The position numbers were made by a program, and so were the translations under genes. The notes under the pieces are model-generated. The model was given only the letters and a program-made list of their open reading frames with translations. It was not told the origin of the DNA and did no database searches. A stretch of DNA of 64,000 bases, taken from positions 61,309 to 125,308 of the forward strand of contig NZ_JANUDX010000013.1 in the NCBI RefSeq assembly GCF_024810105.1. The letters run 5' to 3'. The stretch comes from Stenotrophomonas sp. BIGb0135. GTDB taxonomy: Bacteria > Pseudomonadota > Gammaproteobacteria > Xanthomonadales > Xanthomonadaceae. Positions 1 through 9,504 of this stretch are shown here, piece after piece (positions within the stretch are counted from its first letter, which is position 1; each line of letters opens with the position of its first letter).

Positions 1-882
1 ATCGCCGTCCGGTGCATTGGCGTTGGTCAGGTGGTAGTTGGCCGGGTTGAGCGGGTTGGCACCCCGGTTGAGCGAGTAGCTGCAGGTGGCGGTGCCGGTG
101 CAGCCCGGGCCGCGCAGGCCGGTGATCTGGCCGTACTGGCTGACGGTGGTCCAGGCTTCGGTCGGGTGGCGGTCGGTGTTGCCGTAGGCGCTGAAGCCAC
201 GGTCCTTGGCCCACACGGCCTTTTCTTCGGTATGTTCGGCCGAAACGGTGATCGAGCCGCGGTCGTTGGCCCAGCCGGCCACCACGTCGAAGCGGTCGCG
301 GGCGCCGTCGCCCTGGCTGTACTGGCCGTGGTAGACGTTGGCGGTCACGCCGGTGACATCATGGCGGGTGATGATGTTGACCACGCCGGCCATGGCGTCC
401 GAGCCGTAGATGGCCGAGGCGCCGTCCTTCAGCACTTCCACGCGTTCCACTGCCGACACCGGCAGGCTCGACACGTCCTGGTAGCCGGAGGTGCTGATGC
501 CCAGGCGCTTGCCGTTGATCAGCACCAGGGTGCGCTGCGCGCCCAGGTTGCGCATGTCGATGTAGGTGCCACCGGCGTTTTCGCCGGCGCTCAGGACGTT
601 GGCGCGGCTGATCGCCGGGCTGCCCATCGCGGTGACGTTCTGCAGGATGTCGGCGACCGAGCTGAAGCCCTGGCGTTCGATGTCCGTACGGGTGATGGCC
701 AGCACGGGCTGGGCGTTCTCCACGTCAACCTGGCGGATGCGCGAACCGGTGATTTCGATGCGGTCCAGGTTGGTAGCGGTCGGCGCGTCCTGTGCCGTCG
801 CCGGCGCGGCCATCAGGCCCGCGGTACCGGCGATCAGGGCACAGCGGATCGCGTGCCCCAATACGTTGGTGCGTGAATTCAT
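1..882 (-). CDS. TonB-dependent receptor, N-terminal part (runs off window)
   Basis: Outer-membrane TonB-dependent receptor, only the first 294 codons present; the barrel lies beyond the window edge. Translation from the ATG at 882 gives a signal peptide of about 30 residues ending APATAQ, then the motif LDRIEITGSRIRQ typical of Xanthomonadaceae receptors, then a plug domain (about 50-175) with VLINGKRLG, VERVEVLKDGASAIYGSDAMAGVVNI split across residues 120-170. Such receptors import siderophores, cobalamin or, often in this family, plant or microbial polymers; the substrate cannot be read from this part. The start is supported by a purine-rich GAGAGAG run 8 bases upstream. Confidence 0.9.
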   Translation of the reverse strand, partial: MNSRTNVLGHAIRCALIAGTAGLMAAPATAQDAPTATNLDRIEITGSRIRQVDVENAQPVLAITRTDIERQGFSSVADILQNVTAMGSPAISRANVLSAGENAGGTYIDMRNLGAQRTLVLINGKRLGISTSGYQDVSSLPVSAVERVEVLKDGASAIYGSDAMAGVVNIITRHDVTGVTANVYHGQYSQGDGARDRFDVVAGWANDRGSITVSAEHTEEKAVWAKDRGFSAYGNTDRHPTEAWTTVSQYGQITGLRGPGCTGTATCSYSLNRGANPLNPANYHLTNANAPDGD

Positions 883-1300
883 GTGCGCTCTCTCTCTCTT
901 TCGGAACTGAATCAAAAAGGAGCCGGCGGGCCCAAGTTCCCGCCGTCCCAAAATCCGGCCCAAGAAGGCCGGTTACCCCGATCATAGTCTCGGTAGTTAA
1001 GGTCGTGTAAAGCCAAAGTGAAACTTTTTTCACAATGGCGCGCGGACCTGAACAAAAAGTGAGCGGCAGCAGATAGTTGCAGATGCGGCGCACGCCGGCC
1101 GCTGTACCGATTTGTGTCGCAATGTAGCTTTATGCTGCGGCGCAGCATGGCGCCGTGCGCGAAAGGCGGCGTTCGACGCCGGGTTGGCGGGGGGCCGCAG
1201 GCAGGGAGCACGCACGATCGAGCCGCCGGACAGGGCCGGGCGGACGGGGGCGGGTGCACGCGGGGTGGGCGGGCGGCCGTGGCGGCCGCCACGCCCGGGA
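883..1300. other. Intergenic region upstream of the TonB receptor
   Basis: No gene seen. On the minus strand there is a TATGAT box (990-997 area) about 110 bases before the receptor start, with TTTACA 19 bases further upstream, a weak promoter candidate because the spacer is long. A CT-repeat lies at 886-900. The remaining sequence is GC-rich without convincing coding potential. Confidence 0.4.
1278..1293 (-). terminator. Perfect palindrome after ppx
   Basis: CGTGGCGGCCGCCACG is a perfect 16-base palindrome seven bases after the ppx stop. There is no T-run, so a terminator role is plausible but weak. Confidence 0.35.
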
Positions 1301-2827
1301 TCAGGCCACGAACGGGCGGAACTGCACGCCCAGGCCGGCCATGCCGTCGGTTTCGCCGATCAGGTCGGCACGCAGCAGCGGCCGGGCATCGATGAAGGCC
1401 TGGGGCAGGATCAACGACAGGCGGCTGTCGTCGGCGGTCAGCTCCAGCGCCGGCATGGGGGTGTCTTCATGCGCGCGGTTGAGCAGGACGGCCAGCCGCA
1501 GCAGGGCGGTCATCCGTCGCGCCGGTTGCAGCAGGCGCTCGGGCAGGGCCTCGAAGGCCGACTTGGACACGTTGCGGCGATGGCTGCGGACCAGGGCGGC
1601 CAGCAGTTGCTGCTCCTGCCGCGAGAAGCCGGCGATATCCGAGTTCTCCAGCACGTAACTGCCGTGCACGTGGTAGCCGCTGTGGGCGATCATCAGCCCC
1701 AGTTCGTGCAGGCGCGCGGCCCAGCCGAGCATGCGCGCATCGTCCGGGTCCAATCCCCAGCTCGCTTCGACCTGGCCCAGCAGGTTCATCGCGGTGCGTT
1801 CGACCCGGTCGGCCTGGACGATGTCGATGCCATAGCGCAGGGTCAGCGCCGCCACCGATTCATCGCGCAGGTCGTTCTCGCTGGCGCGGCCGAGGATGTC
1901 GTACAGGATGCCTTCGCGCATGGCGGCCTTGCTGACCAGCAGCTTCTCCAGGCCCAGGGCCTGGAACGCCGCTTCCAGCACCAGGATGCCCCCGGCGATG
2001 ATCGGGCGCCGATCGGCCGACAGCCCGGGCAGGTTGATGTCCTCGATGCGCTTGGCCTTGAGCAGCTCGTCGCGCAGCTGCGGCAGGGCCTCGGCGGTGA
2101 TCGCGCCCTTGCTCAGCTTCATCGTCGCGCAGATCTCGCTGATCGCCTTGTGCGTGCCCGATGAGCCCAGCGCTTCCTGCCAGCCCAGTGCGCGGTACTT
2201 GGTGGCGAACTGCTGGAATTCCGCGCCGATCTCGGTCAGCGCGTCCTTCCAGCGCTTGCGGCTGAGCTTGCCGCCCGGGAAGAAGCGCCGGGTGCTGGCG
2301 ATGCAGCCCGCCTGCAGGCTCTCGCGCTCCAGGGTCTGCATGCCCTGGCCGATGATGAATTCGGTGGAGCCGCCGCCGATGTCGATCACCAGCCGGCGCT
2401 GGTCCGGCTTGGGCGGCTGCGCATGGGCCACGCCCAGGTAGATCAGGCGCGCCTCTTCGCGGCCGCTGACTACTTCGATTGCATGCCCGAGCGCGGTCTC
2501 GGCCGGCATCAGGAAGGCCTGCGGCGAACGCAGCTGGCGCACCGTGTTGGTGGCCAGGGCGCGCACGCGCACCGAGGGGATCGCACGGATGCGCTGGCCG
2601 AACCGGGCCAGGCACTCCAGCGAGCGCTGGCGCGCCTCGGCGGACAGGCCGCCCTTGCCATCCAGGCCGTCGGCCATGCGCACCGTCTCGCGCAGGCGGT
2701 CGACCACCCGCAACTGCCCGAGCGTGTAACGCGCGATGACCATGTGGAAACTGTTGGAACCCAGGTCGATGGCGGCGAGCAGGTCGCCATCCTGCAGGGC
2801 GGGCGGAGTCGTGGAGGTATGCGGCAT
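1301..2827 (-). CDS. ppx: Exopolyphosphatase (Ppx/GppA family)
   Basis: Releases orthophosphate processively from polyphosphate chains in the cytoplasm, the counterpart of Ppk encoded just upstream on the same strand. The 508-residue protein is of normal Ppx length. The N-terminal ASKHA fold shows AAIDLGSNSFHMVIAR (about 18-33) and the second phosphate loop VIDIGGGSTEF (about 148-158). The C-terminal half has the HD-like helical domain (WAARLHELGL, about 375). GppA is the alternative, but the length of about 500 and neighbourhood with ppk favour Ppx. 241 bases separate it from ppk, so it may be transcribed separately. Confidence 0.92.
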   Translation of the reverse strand: MPHTSTTPPALQDGDLLAAIDLGSNSFHMVIARYTLGQLRVVDRLRETVRMADGLDGKGGLSAEARQRSLECLARFGQRIRAIPSVRVRALATNTVRQLRSPQAFLMPAETALGHAIEVVSGREEARLIYLGVAHAQPPKPDQRRLVIDIGGGSTEFIIGQGMQTLERESLQAGCIASTRRFFPGGKLSRKRWKDALTEIGAEFQQFATKYRALGWQEALGSSGTHKAISEICATMKLSKGAITAEALPQLRDELLKAKRIEDINLPGLSADRRPIIAGGILVLEAAFQALGLEKLLVSKAAMREGILYDILGRASENDLRDESVAALTLRYGIDIVQADRVERTAMNLLGQVEASWGLDPDDARMLGWAARLHELGLMIAHSGYHVHGSYVLENSDIAGFSRQEQQLLAALVRSHRRNVSKSAFEALPERLLQPARRMTALLRLAVLLNRAHEDTPMPALELTADDSRLSLILPQAFIDARPLLRADLIGETDGMAGLGVQFRPFVA

Positions 2828-3040
2828 GGGCGAATGTTAGCCGAAGGGCGGGGCGTGAAGTCACCGCGCGGCCTTCACATGGGATGCGACGGGACGTCGC
2901 AGCGGTTCACGGCGCTGGCGCGCGCCGGCCAGTACTGCCGCGATGCATCCGACGGCTTGAGCCGCCGGGTCGGCGGGCGCGCCAACAGGCGCGGGGTGTG
3001 GGGGCAAGCGGCGCCCACGGCCTGCATGGCACGCCGTGGG

Positions 3041-3062
3041 GCGACAGCGCAAGCGCTGTCGC
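3041..3062 (-). terminator. Hairpin after ppk
   Basis: GCGACAGCGC-AA-GCGCTGTCGC forms a perfect 10-bp stem a few bases after the ppk stop; another stem (GCCCACGGC/GCCGTGGGGC, 3022-3042) abuts it. No clear T-run follows on the minus strand. Confidence 0.5.
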
Positions 3063-3068
3063 GTACAC

Positions 3069-5150
3069 CTACAGGCCCTGCATCAACGCCATCTGCGCCG
3101 CGTGCGGTGGCTCGTCATGCCCAGGCGTGCACTTGGCGTACTCACCGTCGGCGCGCAGTTCCCACGCGTTGAGGTTGTCGTCCAGGTAGTTCTGCAGCAC
3201 GTCGCGGTACACCTTGCGCGCCAGCTCGGGGTCCAGGATCGGGAAGCAGGTCTCCACCCGGCGCAGCAGGTTGCGTTCCAGCCAGTCGGCGCTGGCGCAG
3301 TACAGCTCGGCCGCCCCGTCGTTGCCGAACCAGTACACCCGGCTGTGTTCCAGGAAGCGACCGACGATCGAGCGCACCCGGATGTTGTCCGACACGCCCG
3401 GCACGCCCGGCCGCAGCGTGCAGGCGCCGCGCACGATCAGGTCGATCTGCACGCCGGCCTGCGAGGCGGCGTACAGCGCGCGGATCACCTGCGGCTCGTT
3501 GAGGGCGTTCATCTTGGCGATGATCCGGCCCGGGCGGCCACTCGCGGCCAGCCGGGTTTCGCGATCGATCCGCTGCAGCAGCCCCGGGTGCAGGGTGAAC
3601 GGCGATTGCAGCAGGCGCTTGAGCTTGGTCCGCGGGGCCAGCCCGGACAGTTGCTGGAACAGCAGGTGCACATCGTTGCCGATATCCGGATCGGCGGTGA
3701 TCAGGCTCAGGTCGGTATACGCGCGCGCGGTGCCGCTGTGGTAATTGCCGGTGCCCAGGTGCACGTAGCGGCGCAGCTTGCGGCCCTCGCGGCGCACGAT
3801 CAGCAGCATCTTGGCGTGGGTCTTGTAGCCCACCACGCCGTACACCACCTGCACGCCGGCTTCCTGCAGGCGGTCGGCCAGGCCGAGGTTGGCTTCTTCG
3901 TCGAAGCGCGCGCGCAGCTCGACCACCACGGTGACGTCCTTGCCGTTGCGCGCGGCCTGGATCAGCGCATCGACGATCTGCGAATCCTTGCCGGTGCGGT
4001 ACAGCGTCTGCTTGATCGCCAGCGCGTTGGGATCCACCGCGGCCTGCTTGATCAGGTCCAGCACCGGGGTGAACGCATCGAAGGGATGGTGCAGCAGCAC
4101 GTCCTTGCGCGCGACGACGTCGAAGATGCCATCGCCATCGCGCAGCACGCGCGGGTTGAGCGTGGGGTATTTCAGTTCCGGGCGGGCCAGCAGGTCGTAC
4201 AGCTGGATCACGCGGTTGAGGTTGACCGGGCCGTCGATGCGGTACACCGCGTTTTCGGTCAGGCCGAAGTTCTGCAGCAGCGTGCGCACGATGTCACGCG
4301 GGCAGTCCTGCGCGATCTCAAGCCGTACCGCCGGCCGATAGCCGCGGTCCACCAGCTCGTCGCGCAGGGCCAGCGCGAGGTTTTCCACTTCTTCCTCGTC
4401 CACCACCAGTTCGGAGTTGCGGGTCACGCGGAACTGGTACGCGCCCTGGACTTCCATGCCGGGGAACAGCTCGTCGACGAAGGTCGACAGCACCGAGGAC
4501 AGGAACACGTAGGTCTGCGCGCCCCCGAGTTTCTCCGGCAGCTGGATGATGCGCGGCAGCGAGCGCGGTGCACGCACGATGGCCAGGTGGCCGGCGCGGC
4601 CGAACGCGTCGGTGCCCTTGAGCACCACCACGATGTTCAGCGACTTGTTGAGGATCTTCGGGAACGGGTGCGAGGGGTCCAGGCCCAGCGGCGACAGCAC
4701 CGGCATGATCTCGTTGCGGAAGTACGCGCGCAGCCAGCGCTTCTGGCGATGGTTCCAGGAGTGGCGGCCGAGTACGTCGATGCCCGCCTCGTGCAGTGCC
4801 GGGCGCAGGGTCTCGTTCCAGCAGCGGTACTGCTGGTCCACCAGCTGGGCGGCGCGGTCATGGATGGCGTTGAGGATGGCCTGCGGGGTCATGCCGTCCG
4901 GCGCGGGCGGCAGGCCGAACTCCTGCGCATGGCGCACGGCGGCGGCGCGGATCTCGAAGAATTCGTCCAGGTTGGTGCAGGAGATGCACATGAAGCGCAG
5001 CCGTTCCAGCAGCGGCACCTGGGTGTCCATGGCCTGGGCCAGCACGCGGAAGTTGAAGTCCAGCTGCGACAGCTCGCGGTTGATGTACAGCGCCGGGTCG
5101 CGCAGCGGATCGTTGTCAACCGGCACGGCGATGGGGACGAGAGTGCTCAT
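3069..5150 (-). CDS. ppk1: Polyphosphate kinase
   Basis: Reversibly transfers the terminal phosphate of ATP to inorganic polyphosphate. From the ATG at 5150 the protein has 693 residues, the usual PPK1 length, and begins with the N domain (YINRELSQLDFNFRVL). It carries PPK1 hallmarks in the two PLD-like C-terminal domains, for example HHPFDAFTPV, KQTLYRTG, YKTHAKMLLIVRREG (phospho-histidine motif, TH at about 440) and the later RGACTLRPG. The ATG overlaps the phoR stop by ATGA, so the start is set by translational coupling; a longer in-frame reading exists but would overlap phoR by 79 bases. Confidence 0.95.
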   Translation of the reverse strand: MSTLVPIAVPVDNDPLRDPALYINRELSQLDFNFRVLAQAMDTQVPLLERLRFMCISCTNLDEFFEIRAAAVRHAQEFGLPPAPDGMTPQAILNAIHDRAAQLVDQQYRCWNETLRPALHEAGIDVLGRHSWNHRQKRWLRAYFRNEIMPVLSPLGLDPSHPFPKILNKSLNIVVVLKGTDAFGRAGHLAIVRAPRSLPRIIQLPEKLGGAQTYVFLSSVLSTFVDELFPGMEVQGAYQFRVTRNSELVVDEEEVENLALALRDELVDRGYRPAVRLEIAQDCPRDIVRTLLQNFGLTENAVYRIDGPVNLNRVIQLYDLLARPELKYPTLNPRVLRDGDGIFDVVARKDVLLHHPFDAFTPVLDLIKQAAVDPNALAIKQTLYRTGKDSQIVDALIQAARNGKDVTVVVELRARFDEEANLGLADRLQEAGVQVVYGVVGYKTHAKMLLIVRREGRKLRRYVHLGTGNYHSGTARAYTDLSLITADPDIGNDVHLLFQQLSGLAPRTKLKRLLQSPFTLHPGLLQRIDRETRLAASGRPGRIIAKMNALNEPQVIRALYAASQAGVQIDLIVRGACTLRPGVPGVSDNIRVRSIVGRFLEHSRVYWFGNDGAAELYCASADWLERNLLRRVETCFPILDPELARKVYRDVLQNYLDDNLNAWELRADGEYAKCTPGHDEPPHAAQMALMQGL

Positions 5151-6487
5151 GCGGAGAAGTCTTCTGCAGAAGGAAGGGAGGCCGTCTCGGTGCGCGCGCG
5201 CACCTGGTCGGCGTCGAAATGGCACGAGAACACGCTGCCCTTGCCGACCTCGCTCTGGATCTCCAGGCGTGCGTGGTGCAGGCCCAGGATGTGCTTGACG
5301 ATCGACAGGCCAAGGCCGGTGCCGCCGCTCTCGCGTGAGCGGCTGCTGGACACGCGGTAGAAACGTTCGGTCAGGCGAGGCAGGTGCGTGGCGGGGATGC
5401 CGTAGCCGGTATCGCGCACGCTGAGCACCACGCCCTGGCCCTCGCGGGCCAGTTCCACTTCCACCCGGCCACCGGCGGGGGTGTAGCGCACCGCGTTGGT
5501 GACCAGGTTGGAGAAGGCGCTGTGCAGCTCCTTGTTGGACCCTTGCAGGTCCACCCCGGCGTTGTCGACCACGCTGATCTGGTGGCGGCCCTGGCTGTGC
5601 GCCTCGGCCTCGCGGCGCAGCGTGGCCAGCATCGGCGCCATCGCCACCGCTTCTTCTTCGGTGTGTTCCTGCGACTCCAGTCGCGACAGGGTCAACAGGT
5701 CCTCCACCAGCTGGGCCATGCGCTGGGACTGCTTGCGCATCTCCTCCAGCATCGGGCCGGTGCCGGGGAAATCCTCCGGCTCCATCATGTCCAGGTAGCC
5801 GTGGACCACGGTCAGCGGCGTGCGCAGCTCGTGCGAGACGTTGGCCACGAAGTCGCGGCGGACCTGTTCCAGGCGCAGCAGCTTGCTCACGTCACGGGCG
5901 ATCAGCAGCCAGTAATCGGGCGAGTAGGGAATCAGGCGCAGGTTGAGCCGGATCGCCGGATCGACCGGCGAGGGCACGTCCAGGATCGGTTCGGCATTGC
6001 GGCCGCCGGCCAGCCAGTGCGCCAGCGGCATCGGCTGCAGGCGCTCGACCAGCGCCTCGCCGAGGTCGCCGGGGTGGTGCAGGCCGAGCAGCGAGGTGGC
6101 CGCTTCGTTGAACCACTGCACGCGCTGGCTGTTGCGGTCCACCACCACCACTGCATCGGGCAGCGCGGCGGCGGCCGCACGGTAGCTGCGCAGCATGTCC
6201 AGCAGGCGCCGCTTGCGCGTGCGCATCTCCAGCTGGTTGCGATACAGCAGGCGGTCCAGTTCGTTCCACACTCCGGTGCCGTCGCCCACGTCCCAGCGAT
6301 GGCGGGCGGTCAGCCGGCGCAGCACCCGGCGCAACCGCCAGTAGTGCCAGGCCAGCGCACCGATCGCGGCCAATGCGATGCACATCCACACATGCCCGGA
6401 GAGCAGGCCCAGCACACCGGCCGCCAGCAACAGGAGGGCGAGGGTGGCCAATGTCTTCAACCAGGCGGAGCGGATGTGGCGCGGCAT
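5147..6487 (-). CDS. phoR: Phosphate-regulon sensor histidine kinase
   Basis: Membrane sensor kinase that phosphorylates PhoB under phosphate limitation. The 446-residue protein has two N-terminal membrane segments (about 9-28 and 30-48) with almost no periplasmic loop, as expected for PhoR, a linker and PAS domain (about 105-210), the H-box FVANVSHELRTPLTVVHGYL (His about 220) and the ATPase domain with N-box (FSNLVTNAVRYTP), G1 (VRDTGYGIP) and G2 (GGTGLGLSIVKHI). It lies 98 bases after phoB and its stop overlaps the ppk start, so one transcript probably links phosphate sensing to polyphosphate synthesis. Confidence 0.93.
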   Translation of the reverse strand: MPRHIRSAWLKTLATLALLLLAAGVLGLLSGHVWMCIALAAIGALAWHYWRLRRVLRRLTARHRWDVGDGTGVWNELDRLLYRNQLEMRTRKRRLLDMLRSYRAAAAALPDAVVVVDRNSQRVQWFNEAATSLLGLHHPGDLGEALVERLQPMPLAHWLAGGRNAEPILDVPSPVDPAIRLNLRLIPYSPDYWLLIARDVSKLLRLEQVRRDFVANVSHELRTPLTVVHGYLDMMEPEDFPGTGPMLEEMRKQSQRMAQLVEDLLTLSRLESQEHTEEEAVAMAPMLATLRREAEAHSQGRHQISVVDNAGVDLQGSNKELHSAFSNLVTNAVRYTPAGGRVEVELAREGQGVVLSVRDTGYGIPATHLPRLTERFYRVSSSRSRESGGTGLGLSIVKHILGLHHARLEIQSEVGKGSVFSCHFDADQVRARTETASLPSAEDFSA

Positions 6488-6585
6488 TGCGGTCTCGCAG
6501 AAAGTGCAGTCCTCGGACGCGATCCAAGGTTATAGCAGGAGTGGCCGCCACCCGGCGCAGGCGCCAGGCAGCGGCCCGACGAGAC

Positions 6586-7275
6586 TCAGGTCGAGGTCGA
6601 GAAGCGGTAGCCCGCGCCGCGCACGGTCTGCACCATGTTCTCCGCGCCGAACGGTTCCAGTGTCTTGCGCAGGCGGCGGATGTGCACGTCGATGGTGCGC
6701 TCCTCCACGTACACGCTGCCGCCCCAGACATGGTCCAGCAGCTGGGCGCGGGTGTAGACGCGTTCGGGGTGGGTCATGAAGAAATGCAGCAGGCGGTATT
6801 CAGTGGGACCGATCGGCACCGGCTGGTCGCCGGCGAACACGCGGTGCGCGGCACCGTCGATGCGGATCGAGCCGACGGCCACGCTGCCATCTTCATCGTC
6901 GTCGCGGGCCCGGCGCATGACCGCACGGATCCGGGCCAGCAGCTCGCGGGCCGAGAACGGCTTGACCACGTAGTCGTCGACCCCGGCTTCCAGGCCGCCG
7001 ACGCGATCGTTCTCTTCGCCGCGGGCGGTGAGCATGATGATCGGCACCTCACGGGTGAGGGCCTCCTTGCGCCAGCGCCGGGCCAGGTCCAGGCCGCTGG
7101 TGCCGGGCAGCATCCAGTCCAGCAGGATCAGGTCCGGGACGCGGTCGGCGATCGCGGTCTGGGCCTCGCGGGCATCGCCGGCGTGGATCGGGTCGTAGTC
7201 GCCCTTGCGGAGGGCGAAGGCGACCATTTCGCGGATCGCGGGCTCGTCATCGACGATCAGAATGCGTTTCTGCAC
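6586..7275 (-). CDS. phoB: Phosphate-regulon response regulator
   Basis: OmpR/PhoB-class transcription factor activating the Pho regulon. The 229 residues contain a receiver domain with acidic pocket DDE at 9-11, phosphoacceptor Asp53 (LLDWMLPG), switch Thr in MLTARG and Lys in VKPFSARELLARI, followed by a winged-helix DNA-binding domain (about 130-227) ending with VRGAGYRFS. It heads the phoB-phoR-ppk operon and has a Pho-box-like site 54 bases upstream, implying autoactivation. Confidence 0.95.
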   Translation of the reverse strand: MQKRILIVDDEPAIREMVAFALRKGDYDPIHAGDAREAQTAIADRVPDLILLDWMLPGTSGLDLARRWRKEALTREVPIIMLTARGEENDRVGGLEAGVDDYVVKPFSARELLARIRAVMRRARDDDEDGSVAVGSIRIDGAAHRVFAGDQPVPIGPTEYRLLHFFMTHPERVYTRAQLLDHVWGGSVYVEERTIDVHIRRLRKTLEPFGAENMVQTVRGAGYRFSTST

Positions 7276-7328
7276 GTGCGCACCGTATTGCTTATCAGAC
7301 CGGGATTGAGCCCAGTAGACTACGGTTT

Positions 7329-7346
7329 CATGACATGTTTGTGACG
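7329..7346 (-). promoter_or_regulatory. Pho-box-like PhoB binding site upstream of phoB
   Basis: Read on the minus strand, CGTCACAAACATGTCATG contains two direct TGTCAY-like half sites at an 11-base period, the architecture of the Pho box. A TAGTCT -10-like hexamer lies 6 bases downstream, so the site occupies the -35 position, as in PhoB-activated promoters. Match to consensus was judged by eye. Confidence 0.6.
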
Positions 7347-7410
7347 ACCCCGGCGCACATTGCCGCGCGTTGCCATCCCACGGTCATCCGGGCGCTGCCA
7401 GGCCGCCGGC

Positions 7411-9051
7411 TCAGCGCCGTTCCAGTTCCGGGTCGCGGATGCCCTGGCGGCGCATCTCCAGCACGGTCGGGGTGATGCTTTCGATACGCGCATCGACCCG
7501 GGCGCGGCCCACGTAATCCAGTGCCGGCTGCTTCTTCAAGGCCTGCAGCTGCATCAACGCCTGCTCCGGGCGGCCGTTCAGGAAGGCGGCCTCGGCGTAG
7601 GCCTCACTGGCGCGCACGGTATCGCCGGCCAGTTCGCTGGCGCGGGCGTAGCGCAGTTGGAACACCGGATCATTGCCGCTTTGCGACAGCAGCGGGCGCA
7701 GCATCGCCTGGGCGCGCTGGCCGGCTTCGCGGCCGCCCTGCTCATTGAGGATCTCGGCGAAGGTCAGCGCCACCGGGCGGCTGCCCGGGTGTTGGCGCAG
7801 CAGGGTCTCGAAGCGGGCGTTGGCCTGCGTCGGCTGGCCCGAGCGCGACTCGGCCTCGCCCAGCGCCAGCCCCACCCACAGGTTGTCCGGGTGGTCGCGC
7901 AGCAGCTCGGCCAGGTCGCGACGGGCCTCGCCCGCGCCGCTGTTGCGCAGCCGCGCCAGTGCCAGGCCATAACGCTGCGGCTCGGTCAGCCCGGTCTTCT
8001 GCGCGCGCTGCAGGTTCTCGTACTCGCGCACCACATCGGCGGGGGTATCGGCACTCAGCACGCGCAGGCGTTCTCGGGCCCATTCGAACTGTCCGGTGGC
8101 GCCGCGGCTCAGGCTGTTGACCGAGATCTGCATGGACGCGGGCAGCATCGGGTTGGTGCCGCGCACGATCGGGTCGGACAAGGCCGGGTCCGCCGGGTTC
8201 ACCCGCTCCTGGCGGACCCCGCCGGGCACCTCGGTGGTGAGCAGCACGGTGTCCTTCTTCATCTGCTCGGCCCGCGCCTTGGCCTCGCTGATGCGGGTGG
8301 TATTGACCGGGTGGGTCTGCAGGAAGTCCGGCACCGAGTAGCCGCCCGCGTTGCCGCGCATCGACGCGGACATGCGCTCGAAGAACCCGGCCATCGCGTC
8401 CACGTCGTAGCCGCTGCGCGCCAGGGTGCGGATGCCCAGGCGGTCGGCTTCGGACTCGTTGCTGCGGGTGTAGTTGATCTGGCGCTGCTGCATCAGGCCC
8501 ATGCCCGAGGTGATCGCCGCCATCGTCGCATCGCCCGAGGAATTGCCCCCGGCCTGCTGCGCGGCGACCACCGCTGCCAGCATGCCCAGCAGGATCGGGA
8601 TCTGGTCGCGCTGGGCCCGTTCCACCCCGCGCAGCACGTGCTGCTGGGTGACATGGGCGATTTCGTGGGACAGCACCGCGGCCACCTCGTCCTCGCGCTC
8701 GGCGGTCAGCACCAGGCCTGCGTTCACCCCGACGTAGCCGCCCAGGGTGGCGAAGGCATTGATCTGGCGGTCCTTGAGCATGAAGAACGTGTAGGACTGG
8801 CGCGGTTGGGCGCTGTTGGAGCCCAACCGCGTGCCCATGTTCTGCAGCCAGTCATCCACCAGCGGGTCATCCAGCAGGTAGCCGTAGTTGCGCAGTTCGC
8901 GCAGCATCATCCCGCCATACTCGGCCTGGCGGGCCGGGGTCAGCAGCTCACCGGCCGAGGAGCCGATGTCCGGCAGCTTGGCGTCCTGGGCCGAGGCCAA
9001 CGGCACGGCCAGGGCGAGGGTCAGCGCGGCGGAGAGCAGCAGAGGGCGCAA
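7411..9051 (-). CDS. bepA: Periplasmic M48 metalloprotease with TPR-like tail (BepA/YfgC-type)
   Basis: Periplasmic zinc metalloprotease/chaperone implicated in outer-membrane protein assembly and LptD maturation in relatives. The 546-residue protein has a signal peptide (cleavage after ASAQ), the zinc motif HEIAH (about residue 135), third ligand region SNESEADRLGI, and an alpha-helical TPR-like C-terminal half from about 330. Length and layout fit BepA. A C-terminal ELERR-rich end is present. It stands alone, transcribed away from the glutaredoxin gene. Confidence 0.85.
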   Translation of the reverse strand: MRPLLLSAALTLALAVPLASAQDAKLPDIGSSAGELLTPARQAEYGGMMLRELRNYGYLLDDPLVDDWLQNMGTRLGSNSAQPRQSYTFFMLKDRQINAFATLGGYVGVNAGLVLTAEREDEVAAVLSHEIAHVTQQHVLRGVERAQRDQIPILLGMLAAVVAAQQAGGNSSGDATMAAITSGMGLMQQRQINYTRSNESEADRLGIRTLARSGYDVDAMAGFFERMSASMRGNAGGYSVPDFLQTHPVNTTRISEAKARAEQMKKDTVLLTTEVPGGVRQERVNPADPALSDPIVRGTNPMLPASMQISVNSLSRGATGQFEWARERLRVLSADTPADVVREYENLQRAQKTGLTEPQRYGLALARLRNSGAGEARRDLAELLRDHPDNLWVGLALGEAESRSGQPTQANARFETLLRQHPGSRPVALTFAEILNEQGGREAGQRAQAMLRPLLSQSGNDPVFQLRYARASELAGDTVRASEAYAEAAFLNGRPEQALMQLQALKKQPALDYVGRARVDARIESITPTVLEMRRQGIRDPELERR

Positions 9052-9204
9052 TCGGGGCTCCAGGGCGGATGGGGCGGGCAGGCGGGACGGCAGCGTGGCG
9101 GGGGCGGGCCGGGCAGTGTTCGATCCACAGTGTTGCGGTGATGACGTGGAAAATCCAGCAGCCGGCTACCATATACAGACACTCGTTTGTCCGTGGAGTT
9201 TCCC

Positions 9205-9504
9205 GTGAGCCAAGATGCTGCGTCCACCCCGGGTGGCGCCCCCGCCATCACCATCTATTCGACTGCCGTGTGCCCGTATTGCGTGGCCGCCAAGAACTTC
9301 CTGAAGAGCAAGGGTCGCGACTGGACCGAAGTGCGCATCGACCTGGACCCGGTCGAACGCGAAAAAATGATGGCCAAGACCCGCCGCACCAGCGTGCCGC
9401 AGATCTTCGTCGGCGACGTCCACGTGGGCGGGTACGACGACATGATGGCCCTGCACCGCGCCGGCAAGCTGGAACCGCTGCTGGCCGGCGAGGGCCAGGC
9501 ATGA
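9205..9504 (+). CDS. grxC: Glutaredoxin 3 family protein
   Basis: Small cytoplasmic thiol-disulfide reductase using glutathione. The 99-residue form starts at GTG 9205 with GGAG seven bases upstream; an in-frame TTG 18 bases earlier is possible. The thioredoxin fold carries the dithiol active site CPYC at Cys23-Cys26, the cis-proline TSVPQIF and the GG pair in VGGYDD, all glutathione-binding signatures. It overlaps the next gene by ATGA. Confidence 0.9.
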   Translation: MSQDAASTPGGAPAITIYSTAVCPYCVAAKNFLKSKGRDWTEVRIDLDPVEREKMMAKTRRTSVPQIFVGDVHVGGYDDMMALHRAGKLEPLLAGEGQA

